DNA of 64,000 bases from Thiothrix winogradskyi (GCF_021650935.1 NZ_CP091244.1:3782001-3846000), one strand, 5' to 3'. Shown: positions 1-8,430, numbered from the stretch's first letter. A program made the numbers and translations. The notes: generated from the letters alone by a model not told the origin.

Positions 1-1054
1 AATCTAACGCCGCATCACGCAAATCTAGGAAAGCAAACTGCGATTCCTGTTGTGCCGTCAGCAATAAATCACCGCTAGGCCGATGTTCAAAACTGACACG
101 ACCCTCCTCGTCTGTCTCCAGCGTCAAGGCTTCTTTTTCACCCTGCAACTTCAATTGCACCCCCGGCAACGGTTTGCCGGTATCCAAAGCATTAGCAAAG
201 ACTTCCAACCCACGCGCATACAAACGCACATGCAAACCAATATTCGTCACGACGAACTGCGTAATACGGTAAGCCTCATCGTTAAAACGCCCAGGCTCAC
301 GCATCACAGCAAAATACACCCCCGGTGTTTTCAGCTCCTGAATGTCTTCTACCGGAATCAACATCGAAGTACGTGCATTCAACTTGGCATCGGTGACATA
401 GCGGCGGGAGTATACACTTTCAGTCACAGCATGAATTTCTTCCAATTGCCACTGCGACAAACGCCCCCCTAAACTGATTTTTTTCAACATATCCGACAAT
501 TTGTCTGGCTGCACCCGCAGGAATTCAATATCCAACTCCGACACATTCACCACACGAATCGGCAAACCACCCGTCAATTTGGCAGGCAAAATACTGCCGG
601 TAGTTGCAAAATCAAACGCTGGGCTAATATCACGGGTTTTAAGGCTAGTATCCGACGGTTTTTGCAATTTCAGACCGTTATTACTGGTTACGCCCGGTCT
701 AATTTGCACGCGGTAATCGGTTTGTGGCTTGATATTGCTGAAAAACAGGCGGCGCGACTCACTTGCCATCACCCACTGACCCTCGACCATTTTGCCGTTA
801 GCCGTTAAGGTGATGAAGCTGTTGTAATCCTCTGTCGGGTTGAGGTCTTGTGAAAATGTTACGGCTAATGCAGGACTGGTATCCAAGGTACGCTCAGACA
901 CATCTACCACCAGCATTTGCGTCAATAAGGCTTCATTGCTGTATTGCGGGCTAGTAGCGGCTGATGCAGGCGCTTCTGCCCTTGCCTGTCCCATCAATAG
1001 CAGTAACAGGCACACCCACAACCACGGTAACACGCGACGAATTTGATAAGCCAT
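1..1054 (-). CDS. Alpha-2-macroglobulin family protein, N-terminal part (runs off the window)
   Basis: The minus strand is open from an ATG at 1054 to the window edge, about 351 codons, with no stop. The first residues form a Sec-type signal peptide (hydrophobic core LLLLLMGQARA) without a lipobox cysteine. So the protein is probably periplasmic and soluble, or anchored by the uncleaved signal. The rest resembles the leading MG domains of bacterial YfhM-type alpha-2-macroglobulins, with beta-rich stretches such as LAVTFSQDLN, a PGVYFAVM strand and a DTGKPLPGVQL domain start. Such proteins trap proteases, normally through a thioester located far downstream, which is not in the window. GGAG sits 7-8 bases before the ATG. 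pbpC often neighbours this family but would lie outside. The family call rests on pattern resemblance. Confidence 0.75.
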   Translation of the reverse strand, partial: MAYQIRRVLPWLWVCLLLLLMGQARAEAPASAATSPQYSNEALLTQMLVVDVSERTLDTSPALAVTFSQDLNPTEDYNSFITLTANGKMVEGQWVMASESRRLFFSNIKPQTDYRVQIRPGVTSNNGLKLQKPSDTSLKTRDISPAFDFATTGSILPAKLTGGLPIRVVNVSELDIEFLRVQPDKLSDMLKKISLGGRLSQWQLEEIHAVTESVYSRRYVTDAKLNARTSMLIPVEDIQELKTPGVYFAVMREPGRFNDEAYRITQFVVTNIGLHVRLYARGLEVFANALDTGKPLPGVQLKLQGEKEALTLETDEEGRVSFEHRPSGDLLLTAQQESQFAFLDLRDAALD

Positions 1055-1191
1055 TATTGTTCTCCACCCTGCAAGACCAGACGTATTGTATAGAATGCCA
1101 GTATAGACTTTTTTGGTACAGAAAAGTTACCGCGCCATCGTGATAATGCACGATACTGACGAATGGAGGTATGAAGGGGACATAAAGAAAG

Positions 1192-1267
1192 TGGCGACCC
1201 TATGGGGATTCGAACCCCAGTTACAACCGTGAAAGGGTCGTGTCCTAGGCCTCTAGACGATAGGGTC
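1192..1267 (-). tRNA. tRNA-Glu (anticodon UUC), copy 1
   Basis: The minus strand gives a 76-nt cloverleaf. The acceptor stem is GACCCTA/TAGGGTC with discriminator G and an encoded CCA. The D arm contains TCTAGAGG, the anticodon loop reads CTTTCAC (anticodon TTC), and the T arm holds GGTTCGAATCC. It closely matches enterobacterial tRNA-Glu. It is identical to the copy at 1317-1392, and the identity extends a few bases into both flanks, so this is a tandem duplication. The gene lies downstream of gltX, the cognate synthetase gene. Confidence 0.96.
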
Positions 1268-1316
1268 GCTGATGTGAACCTGTTGTGTACTACCTGCGTA
1301 GCTAGACTTGGAAAAG

Positions 1317-1392
1317 TGGCGACCCTATGGGGATTCGAACCCCAGTTACAACCGTGAAAGGGTCGTGTCCTAGGCCTCTAGACGATAGGGTC
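1317..1392 (-). tRNA. tRNA-Glu (anticodon UUC), copy 2
   Basis: This is identical in sequence to the tRNA-Glu at 1192-1267: same GACCCTA/TAGGGTC acceptor stem, CTTTCAC anticodon loop and encoded CCA. The two copies are 49 bp apart and are probably cotranscribed with tRNA-Ala and the small membrane-protein gene upstream on the minus strand. Confidence 0.96.
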
Positions 1393-1412
1393 GCTGATGT
1401 AAACTTCCAAAC

Positions 1413-1616
1413 CTATTGTTTGTCATCTTCCCGTGGAGAGAAAATGACAATGGTGGACAACCCGGCAAATGTAATCAAAAAACCGAGTGGCACCGCCAGT
1501 AAAAACATTTTCGCCAACTCATCGCTGTCTGCAAACATGAAGCCAAATCCGAAGACCAAGCCTACGACTGTTATCACCAGACCAGTGATTAAGCTGTAGC
1601 GACCAAGACGATCCAT
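1413..1616 (-). CDS. Small two-helix membrane protein lying between tRNA genes
   Basis: A 67-aa protein beginning MDRLGRYSL. It has two hydrophobic segments (about residues 8-28 and 37-59) separated by a short acidic loop (DSDELAK), and ends in a charged tail (SPREDDKQ). The ATG at 1616 is preferred over an in-frame TTG at 1637 because GAGAG lies five bases before it. The gene sits between tRNA-Ala and the two tRNA-Glu genes, all on the minus strand, so it is probably carried on the tRNA transcript. I do not recognise a family. The helix-loop-helix profile and ribosome-binding site make it a credible gene, but there is no functional clue. Confidence 0.7.
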   Translation of the reverse strand: MDRLGRYSLITGLVITVVGLVFGFGFMFADSDELAKMFLLAVPLGFLITFAGLSTIVIFSPREDDKQ

Positions 1617-1640
1617 AAATACTCTCACGTCGGTCAATAT

Positions 1641-1716
<76 letters not shown>

Positions 1717-1734
1717 ACGGCGAAAGAGAGGCGA

Positions 1735-1763
1735 ATTCTGAAGTAATCCGCCGTTTCTGTCAA
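1735..1763 (-). promoter_or_regulatory. Likely sigma70 promoter of the tRNA-Ala / tRNA-Glu transcript
   Basis: On the minus strand a perfect TTGACA (1758-1763) is followed after 17 bp by CAGAAT (1735-1740, 4 of 6 consensus). The predicted start is about 15-20 nt before the tRNA-Ala 5' end. The -35 box overlaps the stop region of the CBS-domain gene, so the tRNA cluster can be transcribed independently of it. Confidence 0.5.
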
Positions 1764-2209
1764 GCGCCTTTTAAAGAATTTGCGAAGATTGCTTTATGCA
1801 CATCGCCAAGGCTAATAATGCCGACCAACTTGCCCGCTTCGACCACGGGAATTCGGCGAATTTTTTGCACGCACATAATAGAAACCGCCTTCATCAACGG
1901 CATCTCAGGGCTGGCAGATGCCACTAACTTGCTCATCAAATCACTAGCCTGCAAACCCAAAGCATCGCTGTAGCCTTTTTCCATCTTCTCGAAATCCGGC
2001 ACACCCTCTTCGCGTGCCACCTCAGAGATGTCGGGGAACATTTTGCGTAACACGTCTTTTTCAGAAATGACACCAACAACATTGTTGTTGTCATCCACGA
2101 CCGGCATACCGCTGATCTTGTTAAAGCACATAACCTCAACCAGATCACGCACTGGGGTATTGGGCTTAGCGGTTTTAACGCTGGTATTCATGATGTCTTT
2201 GACTTTCAT
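1760..2209 (-). CDS. CBS-domain pair protein
   Basis: A 149-aa cytoplasmic protein made essentially of two CBS motifs (Bateman module), about residues 1-58 and 82-145. Diagnostic stretches are VKDIMNTSVKTAKPNTPVRD with GMPVVDDNNNVVGVISEKDVL, and DLMSKLVASASPEMPLMKA with RIPVVEAGKLVGIISLGDV. Bateman modules bind adenosyl nucleotides and usually regulate a partner. With no enzyme fused here, the partner is unknown. A strong AGGAGG lies about five bases before the ATG. It lies between gltX and the tRNA genes. Confidence 0.9.
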   Translation of the reverse strand: MKVKDIMNTSVKTAKPNTPVRDLVEVMCFNKISGMPVVDDNNNVVGVISEKDVLRKMFPDISEVAREEGVPDFEKMEKGYSDALGLQASDLMSKLVASASPEMPLMKAVSIMCVQKIRRIPVVEAGKLVGIISLGDVHKAIFANSLKGA

Positions 2210-2298
2210 TCATCCTCCTCATTCATGCTAGGTTTTGGTCGTACAAACATAACATAAAATCCCCCATAAATCGTATTAGCTTTGGGAGATATGCCCGC

Positions 2299-3711
2299 CT
2301 AAATCGCCAAGGTACGGATAAAGCTGACCGCCCGTTGAATGCGCTGCAATGCCCGCTCACGCCCGATCAATTCCAAGGTAATTTCCAGTGAGGGTGAAGA
2401 AGCACTGCCCGTTACCGCAACTCGCAACGGTGGCCCCACTTTCCCCAGCTTCAAACCTAATTTTTCGCAAGCGGCTTGAATCGCAGCGTGGATACCCTCG
2501 CCCTGCCAACCAGCCAAGACTGCCAATTCATCATGCACCGCCTGCAAATTGTCAGCGGTATCCGCCTTGAAATGCTTTTGCACCGCAGCAGGATCAAATT
2601 CTGCGAACTCTTCGTAGAAATAACGGCTGATAGCCACCATATCCACCAAAGTCTTGGCACGTTCACGCTGGGCATTGATTACATCAGCTAACGCAGGACC
2701 TTGGGATACATTCAGCTTTTGTGCTTGTAAATGCCATTGCAACTGCGCCGCTAACACCGCTACTGGTAGTGTTTTGATGTAGTGCTGGTTGAGCCATAGC
2801 AATTTTTCAGTATTAAAGGCAGATGGAGCGCGATTGATCGCTTCCAGTGAAAATAATTCAATCATCTCCTCACGCGAGAAAATTTCCTGATCGCCATTCG
2901 ACCAACCCAAACGCACCAAGTAATTCAATACGGCTTGCGGCAGGAAACCATCATCGCGGTATTGCATTACCCCCACAGCACCATGACGCTTCGACAAACG
3001 CTGCCCATCCGCCCCCAGAATCATCGGCAAATGCGCAAATTTCGGGGGTTCAAAACCCAATGCCCGCATAATATTGATCTGACGCGGCGTGTTACTGATG
3101 TGGTCGTCACCACGAATAACGTGTGTCACCTGCATATCAATATCATCCACCACCACGGTCAAATTATACGTGGGTGTGCCATCCGAACGCGCAATAATTA
3201 AATCATCCAGTTCGGTATTGCTGATGGTAATTTTGCCGCGCACCAAGTCATTAATCTCCACGACACCCGTTTGCGGGTTACGGAAACGGATTACCGGCTC
3301 AATGCCTTCCGGCGGAGCTTCGTGCTGACGGTCACGCCATAGCCCGTTGTAACGCGGATTTTCTTTACGCGCCATTTGTTCTTCGCGCATCTGCTCCAGT
3401 TCTTCCTTGCTGCAATAGCAACGGTAGGCGTGACCACTCGCGAGCAATTGCTGAATCACTTCTGCGTAGCGGTCGAAACGCTGGGTTTGGTAAAACGGGC
3501 CTTCGTCATGCCCCAAATCCAGCCACGCCATACCTTCCAAAATCGCATCCACCGATGCTTGTGTGGAACGTTCACGGTCGGTGTCTTCGATACGCAAAAT
3601 GAAAGTGCCGCCCATCTTGCGGGCATACAGCCAAGAAAACAGCGCGGTACGTGCGCCACCAATATGCAAATAACCAGTCGGGCTGGGGGCAAAGCGAGTT
3701 CTGACGTTCAT
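2299..3711 (-). CDS. gltX: Glutamyl-tRNA synthetase
   Basis: Class I aminoacyl-tRNA synthetase that charges tRNA-Glu. Starting at MNVRTRFAPSPTG gives 470 aa, the usual family length. The longer open frame to 3750 adds 13 unlikely residues. The HIGH-type motif (YLHIGG) is near residue 16 and the KMSKS-type motif (RLSKRHG) near 239-243. The RIEDTDRERS and RGDDHISNTPRQ blocks are also present, and the C-terminal anticodon-binding helical domain follows. Two tRNA-Glu genes lie downstream on the same strand. The sequence alone does not separate discriminating from non-discriminating forms. Confidence 0.97.
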   Translation of the reverse strand: MNVRTRFAPSPTGYLHIGGARTALFSWLYARKMGGTFILRIEDTDRERSTQASVDAILEGMAWLDLGHDEGPFYQTQRFDRYAEVIQQLLASGHAYRCYCSKEELEQMREEQMARKENPRYNGLWRDRQHEAPPEGIEPVIRFRNPQTGVVEINDLVRGKITISNTELDDLIIARSDGTPTYNLTVVVDDIDMQVTHVIRGDDHISNTPRQINIMRALGFEPPKFAHLPMILGADGQRLSKRHGAVGVMQYRDDGFLPQAVLNYLVRLGWSNGDQEIFSREEMIELFSLEAINRAPSAFNTEKLLWLNQHYIKTLPVAVLAAQLQWHLQAQKLNVSQGPALADVINAQRERAKTLVDMVAISRYFYEEFAEFDPAAVQKHFKADTADNLQAVHDELAVLAGWQGEGIHAAIQAACEKLGLKLGKVGPPLRVAVTGSASSPSLEITLELIGRERALQRIQRAVSFIRTLAI

Positions 3712-3837
3712 GGGCTTCCAGTGAGTAATTTTTAAATAAACCTTAAGCAAAACTGAACAAAAAATAATCGAAATATTCAGTTCAAATTCAGCGCCACCCT
3801 CACATAATTATCCGCGTTGAAGGGCTAAACTGGGCTA

Positions 3838-3880
3838 AAGGGGCAGAAGAATAATAACAGGGCTACGCCCCTTCTTTTTT
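3838..3880 (+). terminator. Terminator-like hairpin 1 (plus strand)
   Basis: AAGGGGC (3838-3844) can pair with GCCCCTT (3867-3873). A nested GGGC-TAC-GCCC hairpin also forms. A C followed by six T residues comes directly after. No plus-strand gene is upstream except the candidate small RNA. Confidence 0.45.
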
Positions 3881-3930
3881 ATTCGGCACTGAAGCGCCTA
3901 ATCATAATCACAAGTTTCAGGCATTGAAAG

Positions 3931-3952
3931 CCTTCCTTCGGGAAGGTTTTTT
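3931..3952 (+). terminator. UUCG-tetraloop terminator (plus strand)
   Basis: CCTTCC-TTCG-GGAAGG followed by six T: a textbook intrinsic terminator with a C(UUCG)G tetraloop. It is oriented plus. In the minus direction (3' of pgpA) it is followed only by CTTTC, so it is a weak terminator for pgpA. Confidence 0.65.
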
Positions 3953-3957
3953 CCTTT

Positions 3958-4443
3958 CTACGCAACCAAGAAATACGCCAGTGCTTGCAACACCAGCCAA
4001 GCATAGACACCCGCCAGTATATCATCGAACATAATACCAAAGCCGCCAGGCACATCGCGATCCACCAAGCGTATGGGCCAGGGTTTCCAAATGTCGAACA
4101 GGCGGAATAAGAAAAATCCCACTACAATCCACATCCACCCTGCCGGAGCCGCCAGCATGGTTAACAAGAAACCCGCAAACTCATCCCACACAATGCCACC
4201 GTGATCGTGTACACCCAAGCGCCGCGAGGATTCACCGCAAATCCAAATACCAGCCAATGACATCAGCAGCAATACCGCAACATACCCCCAGAGCGGCAAC
4301 TGCACCAGCAACAAATACAACGGAATCGCCGCCAAGGTTCCAGCCGTTCCGGGCGCGAACGGTGACAAGCCACTGCCAAACCCGAAGGCAAGGAAGTGTA
4401 CGGGGGAAGAAAAAACCGTTTTTGCCGGTACTGTGACGTGCAT
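3958..4443 (-). CDS. pgpA: Phosphatidylglycerophosphatase A
   Basis: A 161-aa inner-membrane enzyme that dephosphorylates phosphatidylglycerophosphate to phosphatidylglycerol. Family signatures are FGSGLSPFAPGTAGTLAAIPL near the N-terminus, HDHGGIVWDEFAGFLL in the middle (conserved acidic residues), and FFLFRLFDIWKPWPIRLVDRDVPGGFGIMFDDILAG toward the C-terminus. Several hydrophobic helices are present. Length is normal. It stands alone here between gltX and a divergent thioredoxin gene, rather than next to thiL as in many relatives. Confidence 0.95.
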   Translation of the reverse strand: MHVTVPAKTVFSSPVHFLAFGFGSGLSPFAPGTAGTLAAIPLYLLLVQLPLWGYVAVLLLMSLAGIWICGESSRRLGVHDHGGIVWDEFAGFLLTMLAAPAGWMWIVVGFFLFRLFDIWKPWPIRLVDRDVPGGFGIMFDDILAGVYAWLVLQALAYFLVA

Positions 4444-4538
4444 GAAGACAAATTCCTATACGCTTAAGGCTTAGGGATTATACACATCTGGCATCAGGTC
4501 GCTATAATTGCGCCCCATTACCTAACCGGAAACACAAC

Positions 4539-4919
4539 ATGACCACTTACACCTTTATTTATGACATAAACGGTATTGCCGATTTTGAAGAACGGGTGCT
4601 CAAAGCCTCCTTACGTCAGCCTGTCCTGGTAGACTTCTGGGCAGAATGGTGTGGCCCCTGTCTGTTCCTTGACCCGGTGTTGAAAGCCGTTATTCCCGAA
4701 TACCACGGCAAAGTCATACTTGCCAAACTCGATACCGAAGAAGATGAAAACATGAAGCTGGCAGGTCGTAACCAAGTACGCGGGTTCCCCACCGTCATCT
4801 TGTTTGAACATGGCAAAGAAGTCGCCCGCTTTAGCAGCGCCCGTAACAAACCATTTGTCCGGGAATTTATCGACACCAACAGCCAAATGCTGGCAAAAGT
4901 TAACCCCGCACATCCATAA
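4539..4919 (+). CDS. Thioredoxin-family protein (WCGPC)
   Basis: A 126-aa thioredoxin-fold protein without a signal peptide, so cytoplasmic. The active site WAEWCGPC places the redox cysteines at residues 38 and 41. The cis-proline motif GFPTVILF lies near residue 87. It reduces protein disulfides. A TATAAT hexamer at 4503-4508, about 30 bp before the ATG, could be its -10 box, though no good -35 is visible. The C-terminal tail beyond the fold (NSQMLAKVNPAHP) is short, so it is not a CnoX/YbbN-type fusion. It diverges from pgpA. Confidence 0.88.
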   Translation: MTTYTFIYDINGIADFEERVLKASLRQPVLVDFWAEWCGPCLFLDPVLKAVIPEYHGKVILAKLDTEEDENMKLAGRNQVRGFPTVILFEHGKEVARFSSARNKPFVREFIDTNSQMLAKVNPAHP

Positions 4920-5004
4920 GACTAGCGTCTTGACATGAGTCATGCCATTATTCCAATAACAAACATTAATAAAAATGATCAACAGTTGAGGGAATGGCAT
5001 CACC

Positions 5005-6132
5005 ATGAAAATCCATACGCTTTCCTATACCACCGCCCAAGGTTTTTCTGACAATCTACCGACCATGACAGCCGCACAACAGCTTGTCTTGATCTTTGGG
5101 CATTCCAGTTTTCTCGATAACCCCGAACCCTTTGCGGTACTGACGGCGCAATACCCGCAAGCGATTTTCATGGGCTGTTCCAGCGCGGGTGAAATTCTCG
5201 ACAATCACATTCATGACAATAGCCTCGTCATTGCTTTGGTCGAGTTTGAATCCACCACCTTACGCCTCGCACAAGTGGCTATTCATAACCCAGCGGAGTC
5301 ACGCACCATTGGGCGCTATCTGGCAGATAGCCTCGCACATGAAACTCTAAAAGGTATTTTCACCCTCTCGGATGGCTTGAAAGTCAATGGCAGCGAACTC
5401 ACCAAAGGCTTTAATGAGGTCGTATCCCCTGCGATTACCGTCACGGGCGGGCTGGCAGGTGACGGCGAACGCTTTGTGAATACATGGGTATTAAAAGATG
5501 GCAAACCCACCAGCGGCATCGTCACAGCACTGGGCTTATATGGCAAGGTACAAATCAGTCATGGCTCCAAAGGTGGTTGGAAACCTTTTGGTCCAGCCCG
5601 CGAAGTAACCCGTGCTGAAAATAACGTTTTATACGAATTAGGCGGTAAACCGGCACTGGCTTTGTATAAAACCTACCTAGGCGAGATGGCAGCCGGATTG
5701 CCCGCCACAGGGCTACGCTTCCCCTTGGCATTGAGCCAACCCGGTGAAGCCAAAGAACTGGTGCGCACCATCTTAGCCATTGATGAAGCCACCCAATCGC
5801 TCACGTTTGCCGGTGATATTCCGGTGGGTGCGCAAGCCCAGCTCATGCGAGCCAATCTGGAACAACTGGTGGAAGGTGCGGAAGACGCTGCCCTGATGAG
5901 CACAACGGATACCGACAAACCCGTGTTGTGTATTTCCATCAGTTGTGTGGGGCGGCGCATGGTCATGGGTGCGGATGCTGAAGAAGAAGTTGAAGCCGTG
6001 CTGGATCATCTGCCAGAAAATACCACGCAAATTGGCTTCTATTCTTACGGGGAAATTTCACCGTTTGCCAAGGGTACTAATACCTGCGACCTACACAACC
6101 AAACCATGACGCTCACCACAATTCATGAGTGA
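5005..6132 (+). CDS. FIST-domain sensor protein (NosP-like)
   Basis: A 375-aa protein with an N-terminal FIST domain (about 25-220, including IFMGCSSAGEI and SDGLKVNGSELTKGF) and a FIST_C domain (about 220-365, including CVGRRMVMG and GFYSYGEISPF). FIST proteins are cytoplasmic ligand sensors. In the NosP subgroup they bind heme and nitric oxide and are encoded next to hybrid histidine kinases or cyclic-di-GMP enzymes. The last 8 bp overlap the downstream hybrid kinase gene, so the two are translated together and probably form one sensing unit. Heme binding is inferred from context; I cannot verify a ligand histidine. Confidence 0.85.
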   Translation: MKIHTLSYTTAQGFSDNLPTMTAAQQLVLIFGHSSFLDNPEPFAVLTAQYPQAIFMGCSSAGEILDNHIHDNSLVIALVEFESTTLRLAQVAIHNPAESRTIGRYLADSLAHETLKGIFTLSDGLKVNGSELTKGFNEVVSPAITVTGGLAGDGERFVNTWVLKDGKPTSGIVTALGLYGKVQISHGSKGGWKPFGPAREVTRAENNVLYELGGKPALALYKTYLGEMAAGLPATGLRFPLALSQPGEAKELVRTILAIDEATQSLTFAGDIPVGAQAQLMRANLEQLVEGAEDAALMSTTDTDKPVLCISISCVGRRMVMGADAEEEVEAVLDHLPENTTQIGFYSYGEISPFAKGTNTCDLHNQTMTLTTIHE

Positions 6133-7516
6133 TTACGGGCGCACACTCCAGCGGCAGTTACGCAGTCTGGGGTTAACCCCGGACGAACCGCCTGATGCCA
6201 GCAGTTGGCGGTCCTTCCTCAATCGGGTAGATCACACTTACGATGATCACAAACAAGCTTACTATGTGCTGGAACGTTCGTTAGAAGTATCTTCGCAGGA
6301 AATGCTGGCACTCAATGCCTCACTCCAGCGGGAATCGCAAGAAAAAATTCGCGCTCTGCAACAGTCCAAGGAAAAATCGCGCTTCCTCGCCAACATGAGC
6401 CATGAAATCCGCACACCGATGAACGGCGTATTGGGAATGCTGGATATTCTCGCCAAAACCCCGCTGGATCCACAACAACAGGAATACCTGCATACTGCCT
6501 ACAGCTCATCGGAAATCTTGTTGGATGTCATCAATGCGGTGCTGGATCTTTCCAAAATTGAATCCGGCAAGCTGGCACTGGAATGCATCCCTTTCAACCT
6601 GCACAAACTCGCCGCCGACATGGTGCTGTTATTCAGTGGCTCCGCAACCAAAAAACACCTGACGCTGAGTAGCTATGTACCCGATGGTTGCCAGGCATGG
6701 TTTTACGGCGACCCCATTCGCCTCAAACAAGTGCTGGGTAATTTATTGGGCAATGCGGTCAAATTCACCACCAGTGGCACGGTGGCACTGCGCATTGAAC
6801 CGTTACAAGAACAATCCGAACAAACCACTCTGCGTTTATTGATTGCAGACACTGGCCCCGGCATTCCCCCTGCACAACAAGAAGTACTTTTCAACGCCTT
6901 CAGTCAAGCCGATGAATCCACCACCCGTCTCTACGGCGGCACGGGCTTAGGGCTAACCATTTCCCAAGAATTGGTACACCTCATGGGAAGTTGTATTCGG
7001 ATAAAATCCACACTAGGACAAGGCAGCACGTTCTATTTTGATCTTATCCTCACGAAACATCACCTGCCAAGCAACCCTGCCCCCGAACATCCACATGCCA
7101 TAAGCGCCCCTTCTGCCAACAGCGTATTGGAGGGACACCTCCTGTTAGTTGAAGATAATCTGGTGAATATCAAAGTGGCAAAGGTCATGCTCACCAAACT
7201 GGGATTGAGCTTCGATATTGCGATGGATGGGCATGAAGCTGTCACCATGCTGGCTAAAAACCGCTACGATCTGGTGCTGATGGATTGCCAATTACCCGGC
7301 ATGGATGGCTACGAAGCCACTCGCCAATTCCGCCAGATGGAACAAGCACAGCACACACCACGTACCCCCGTCATTGCACTCACTGCCAACGCCATGCAGG
7401 GCGACCGCGAAACCTGCTTGCAAGCGGGCATGGACGATTACATGACCAAACCCATATCAATGGCGGGTTTGCAGCAAACACTGCAACAATGGCTGACGCC
7501 AACACTCACATCTTAA
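6125..7516 (+). CDS. Hybrid histidine kinase / response regulator, partner of the FIST sensor
   Basis: 463 aa with no transmembrane segment. A short coiled-coil N-terminus (LERSLEVSSQEMLALNASL, about 49-67) leads into HisKA with phospho-acceptor His93 (ANMSHEIRTPMNG). HATPase_c follows (N box GNLLGNAVKFT; G boxes DTGPGIP and YGGTGLGLTIS), then a receiver domain (about 335-460) with Asp387 (LVLMDCQLPGMDG) and the conserved lysine in MTKPIS. There is no input domain of its own, so the FIST protein, whose gene overlaps by 8 bp, is the likely input. An Hpt protein and an output regulator would have to be elsewhere. The arrangement matches NosP/NahK-type pairs. Confidence 0.92.
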   Translation: MSDYGRTLQRQLRSLGLTPDEPPDASSWRSFLNRVDHTYDDHKQAYYVLERSLEVSSQEMLALNASLQRESQEKIRALQQSKEKSRFLANMSHEIRTPMNGVLGMLDILAKTPLDPQQQEYLHTAYSSSEILLDVINAVLDLSKIESGKLALECIPFNLHKLAADMVLLFSGSATKKHLTLSSYVPDGCQAWFYGDPIRLKQVLGNLLGNAVKFTTSGTVALRIEPLQEQSEQTTLRLLIADTGPGIPPAQQEVLFNAFSQADESTTRLYGGTGLGLTISQELVHLMGSCIRIKSTLGQGSTFYFDLILTKHHLPSNPAPEHPHAISAPSANSVLEGHLLLVEDNLVNIKVAKVMLTKLGLSFDIAMDGHEAVTMLAKNRYDLVLMDCQLPGMDGYEATRQFRQMEQAQHTPRTPVIALTANAMQGDRETCLQAGMDDYMTKPISMAGLQQTLQQWLTPTLTS

Positions 7517-7667
7517 AATGTTCATCCCCGGTTAGCATCGCAGGACTATGCTGATATTGCGTGAAGAAAAAACCAAAATTCTGCCGCAATGCTGTCAACG
7601 TTGCCCCGGAATCCGCGTTAATCTCTTCCACCGACAACAAATTAACCAAACCAAACAGGGGTGCATT

Positions 7668-7934
7668 ATGAACAAAATAACGTTGGCAACGCTTACCGTT
7701 GCCTTGTTGCTCAGCGCCGCGAACGCCGCCGCTGCCACTGACCCGGATTTCGACCGTCTGGATACCAACAAAGATGGTTTGATTTCCTGGCCTGAATACG
7801 CCGCCAAAAACCCCAAATCCGGCAGACTTGACCCACGACGCATTTTTGACAATGTGGATACTAACCGCGATGGCTATATCGACACGGCTGAATTTGCTGA
7901 AATGAAACGCCGCCGCGATAAGCGTAAGCCCTAA
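7668..7934 (+). CDS. Exported EF-hand calcium-binding protein
   Basis: The ATG at 7668 has AGGGG eight bases upstream and opens a proper signal peptide (MNKITLATLTVALLLSAANAAAA), so I prefer it to the upstream in-frame start at 7548. The 88-aa product has two canonical 12-residue EF loops, Asp32-Glu43 (DTNKDGLISWPE) and Asp64-Glu75 (DTNRDGYIDTAE). The tail is highly basic (KRRRDKRKP). It is probably a periplasmic calcium-binding protein; the role is unknown. It is an isolated gene. Confidence 0.85.
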   Translation: MNKITLATLTVALLLSAANAAAATDPDFDRLDTNKDGLISWPEYAAKNPKSGRLDPRRIFDNVDTNRDGYIDTAEFAEMKRRRDKRKP

Positions 7935-8027
7935 ACGCGACTATTCCTCATGGAATCTGACGTTTATTTATTTCAGGCAACAGGTAGAATGTAATCATCA
8001 TCACTAAACCATAACGAGGATTATCGC

Positions 8028-8363
8028 ATGAGCGCATTAGACCGTATCGACCAAGCCGTTAAAAGCAACCCCGTCGTCATTTTCATGAAAGGCACACCGA
8101 AAATGCCACAATGTGGGTTTTCCAGCCGCGCTTCCCAAGCATTGATGGCGTGCGGCGAAGAGTTTGCTTACGTTAACGTATTGAGTGACCCGGAAATTTT
8201 CCAAGACCTCCCACAATACGCCAACTGGCCAACATTCCCACAAGTTTACATCAGTGGCGAATTGATCGGTGGCTGTGACATTACCTTGGAAATGTACGCA
8301 AACGGTGAATTGCAGAAAATGGTCAAAGAAGCCATGAAAGGTGGCGCGGGCGAAGCGGCTTAA
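8028..8363 (+). CDS. grxD: Monothiol glutaredoxin, CGFS type
   Basis: A 111-aa cytosolic monothiol glutaredoxin. The CGFS active site (PQCGFSSRA, Cys29) and the glutathione-binding blocks WPTFPQVYISGELIGGCDI are intact. CGFS glutaredoxins bind and hand over [2Fe-2S] clusters with glutathione, rather than acting mainly as reductases. Length matches E. coli GrxD. A strong hairpin terminator (8383-8421) closes the transcript. Confidence 0.96.
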   Translation: MSALDRIDQAVKSNPVVIFMKGTPKMPQCGFSSRASQALMACGEEFAYVNVLSDPEIFQDLPQYANWPTFPQVYISGELIGGCDITLEMYANGELQKMVKEAMKGGAGEAA

Positions 8364-8382
8364 TTGCGCAAGCTGAGCACAG

Positions 8383-8421
8383 AAAAAAGGGCTTGATACT
8401 GACATTCAAGCCCTTTTTTTT
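8383..8421. terminator. Bidirectional terminator between grxD and the converging minus-strand gene
   Basis: An A-rich run, then GGGCTTGA, a loop of about nine bases, TCAAGCCC and a long T run. With A residues on the left and T residues on the right of a strong stem, it can terminate transcripts from both directions. It sits exactly between two convergent genes. Confidence 0.85.
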
Positions 8422-8430
8422 CAAACCGAC

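Larger units (their letters stand above)
3814..3952 (+). ncRNA. Possible plus-strand small RNA between gltX and pgpA
   Basis: Both flanking genes lie on the minus strand, yet the plus strand of this gap carries a promoter-like pair (TTCAAA 3781-3786, 16 bp, CATAAT 3803-3808) followed by two intrinsic-terminator-like hairpins ending in U tracts (3838-3880 and 3931-3952). There is no credible reading frame. This is the layout expected of a free-standing small RNA of about 65 or 140 nt. I match it to no known RNA family. Confidence 0.3.

Noticed and set aside
1192..1392. Duplicated tRNA-Glu as a phage or island attachment site pair
   Set aside because: Both copies are full-length and only 49 bp apart with no integrase; tandem gene duplication explains them.
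1760..2209. CBS-domain protein as part of IMP dehydrogenase or a broken enzyme
   Set aside because: It is a complete two-CBS protein with its own start, stop and ribosome-binding site; nothing upstream or downstream encodes a matching catalytic domain.
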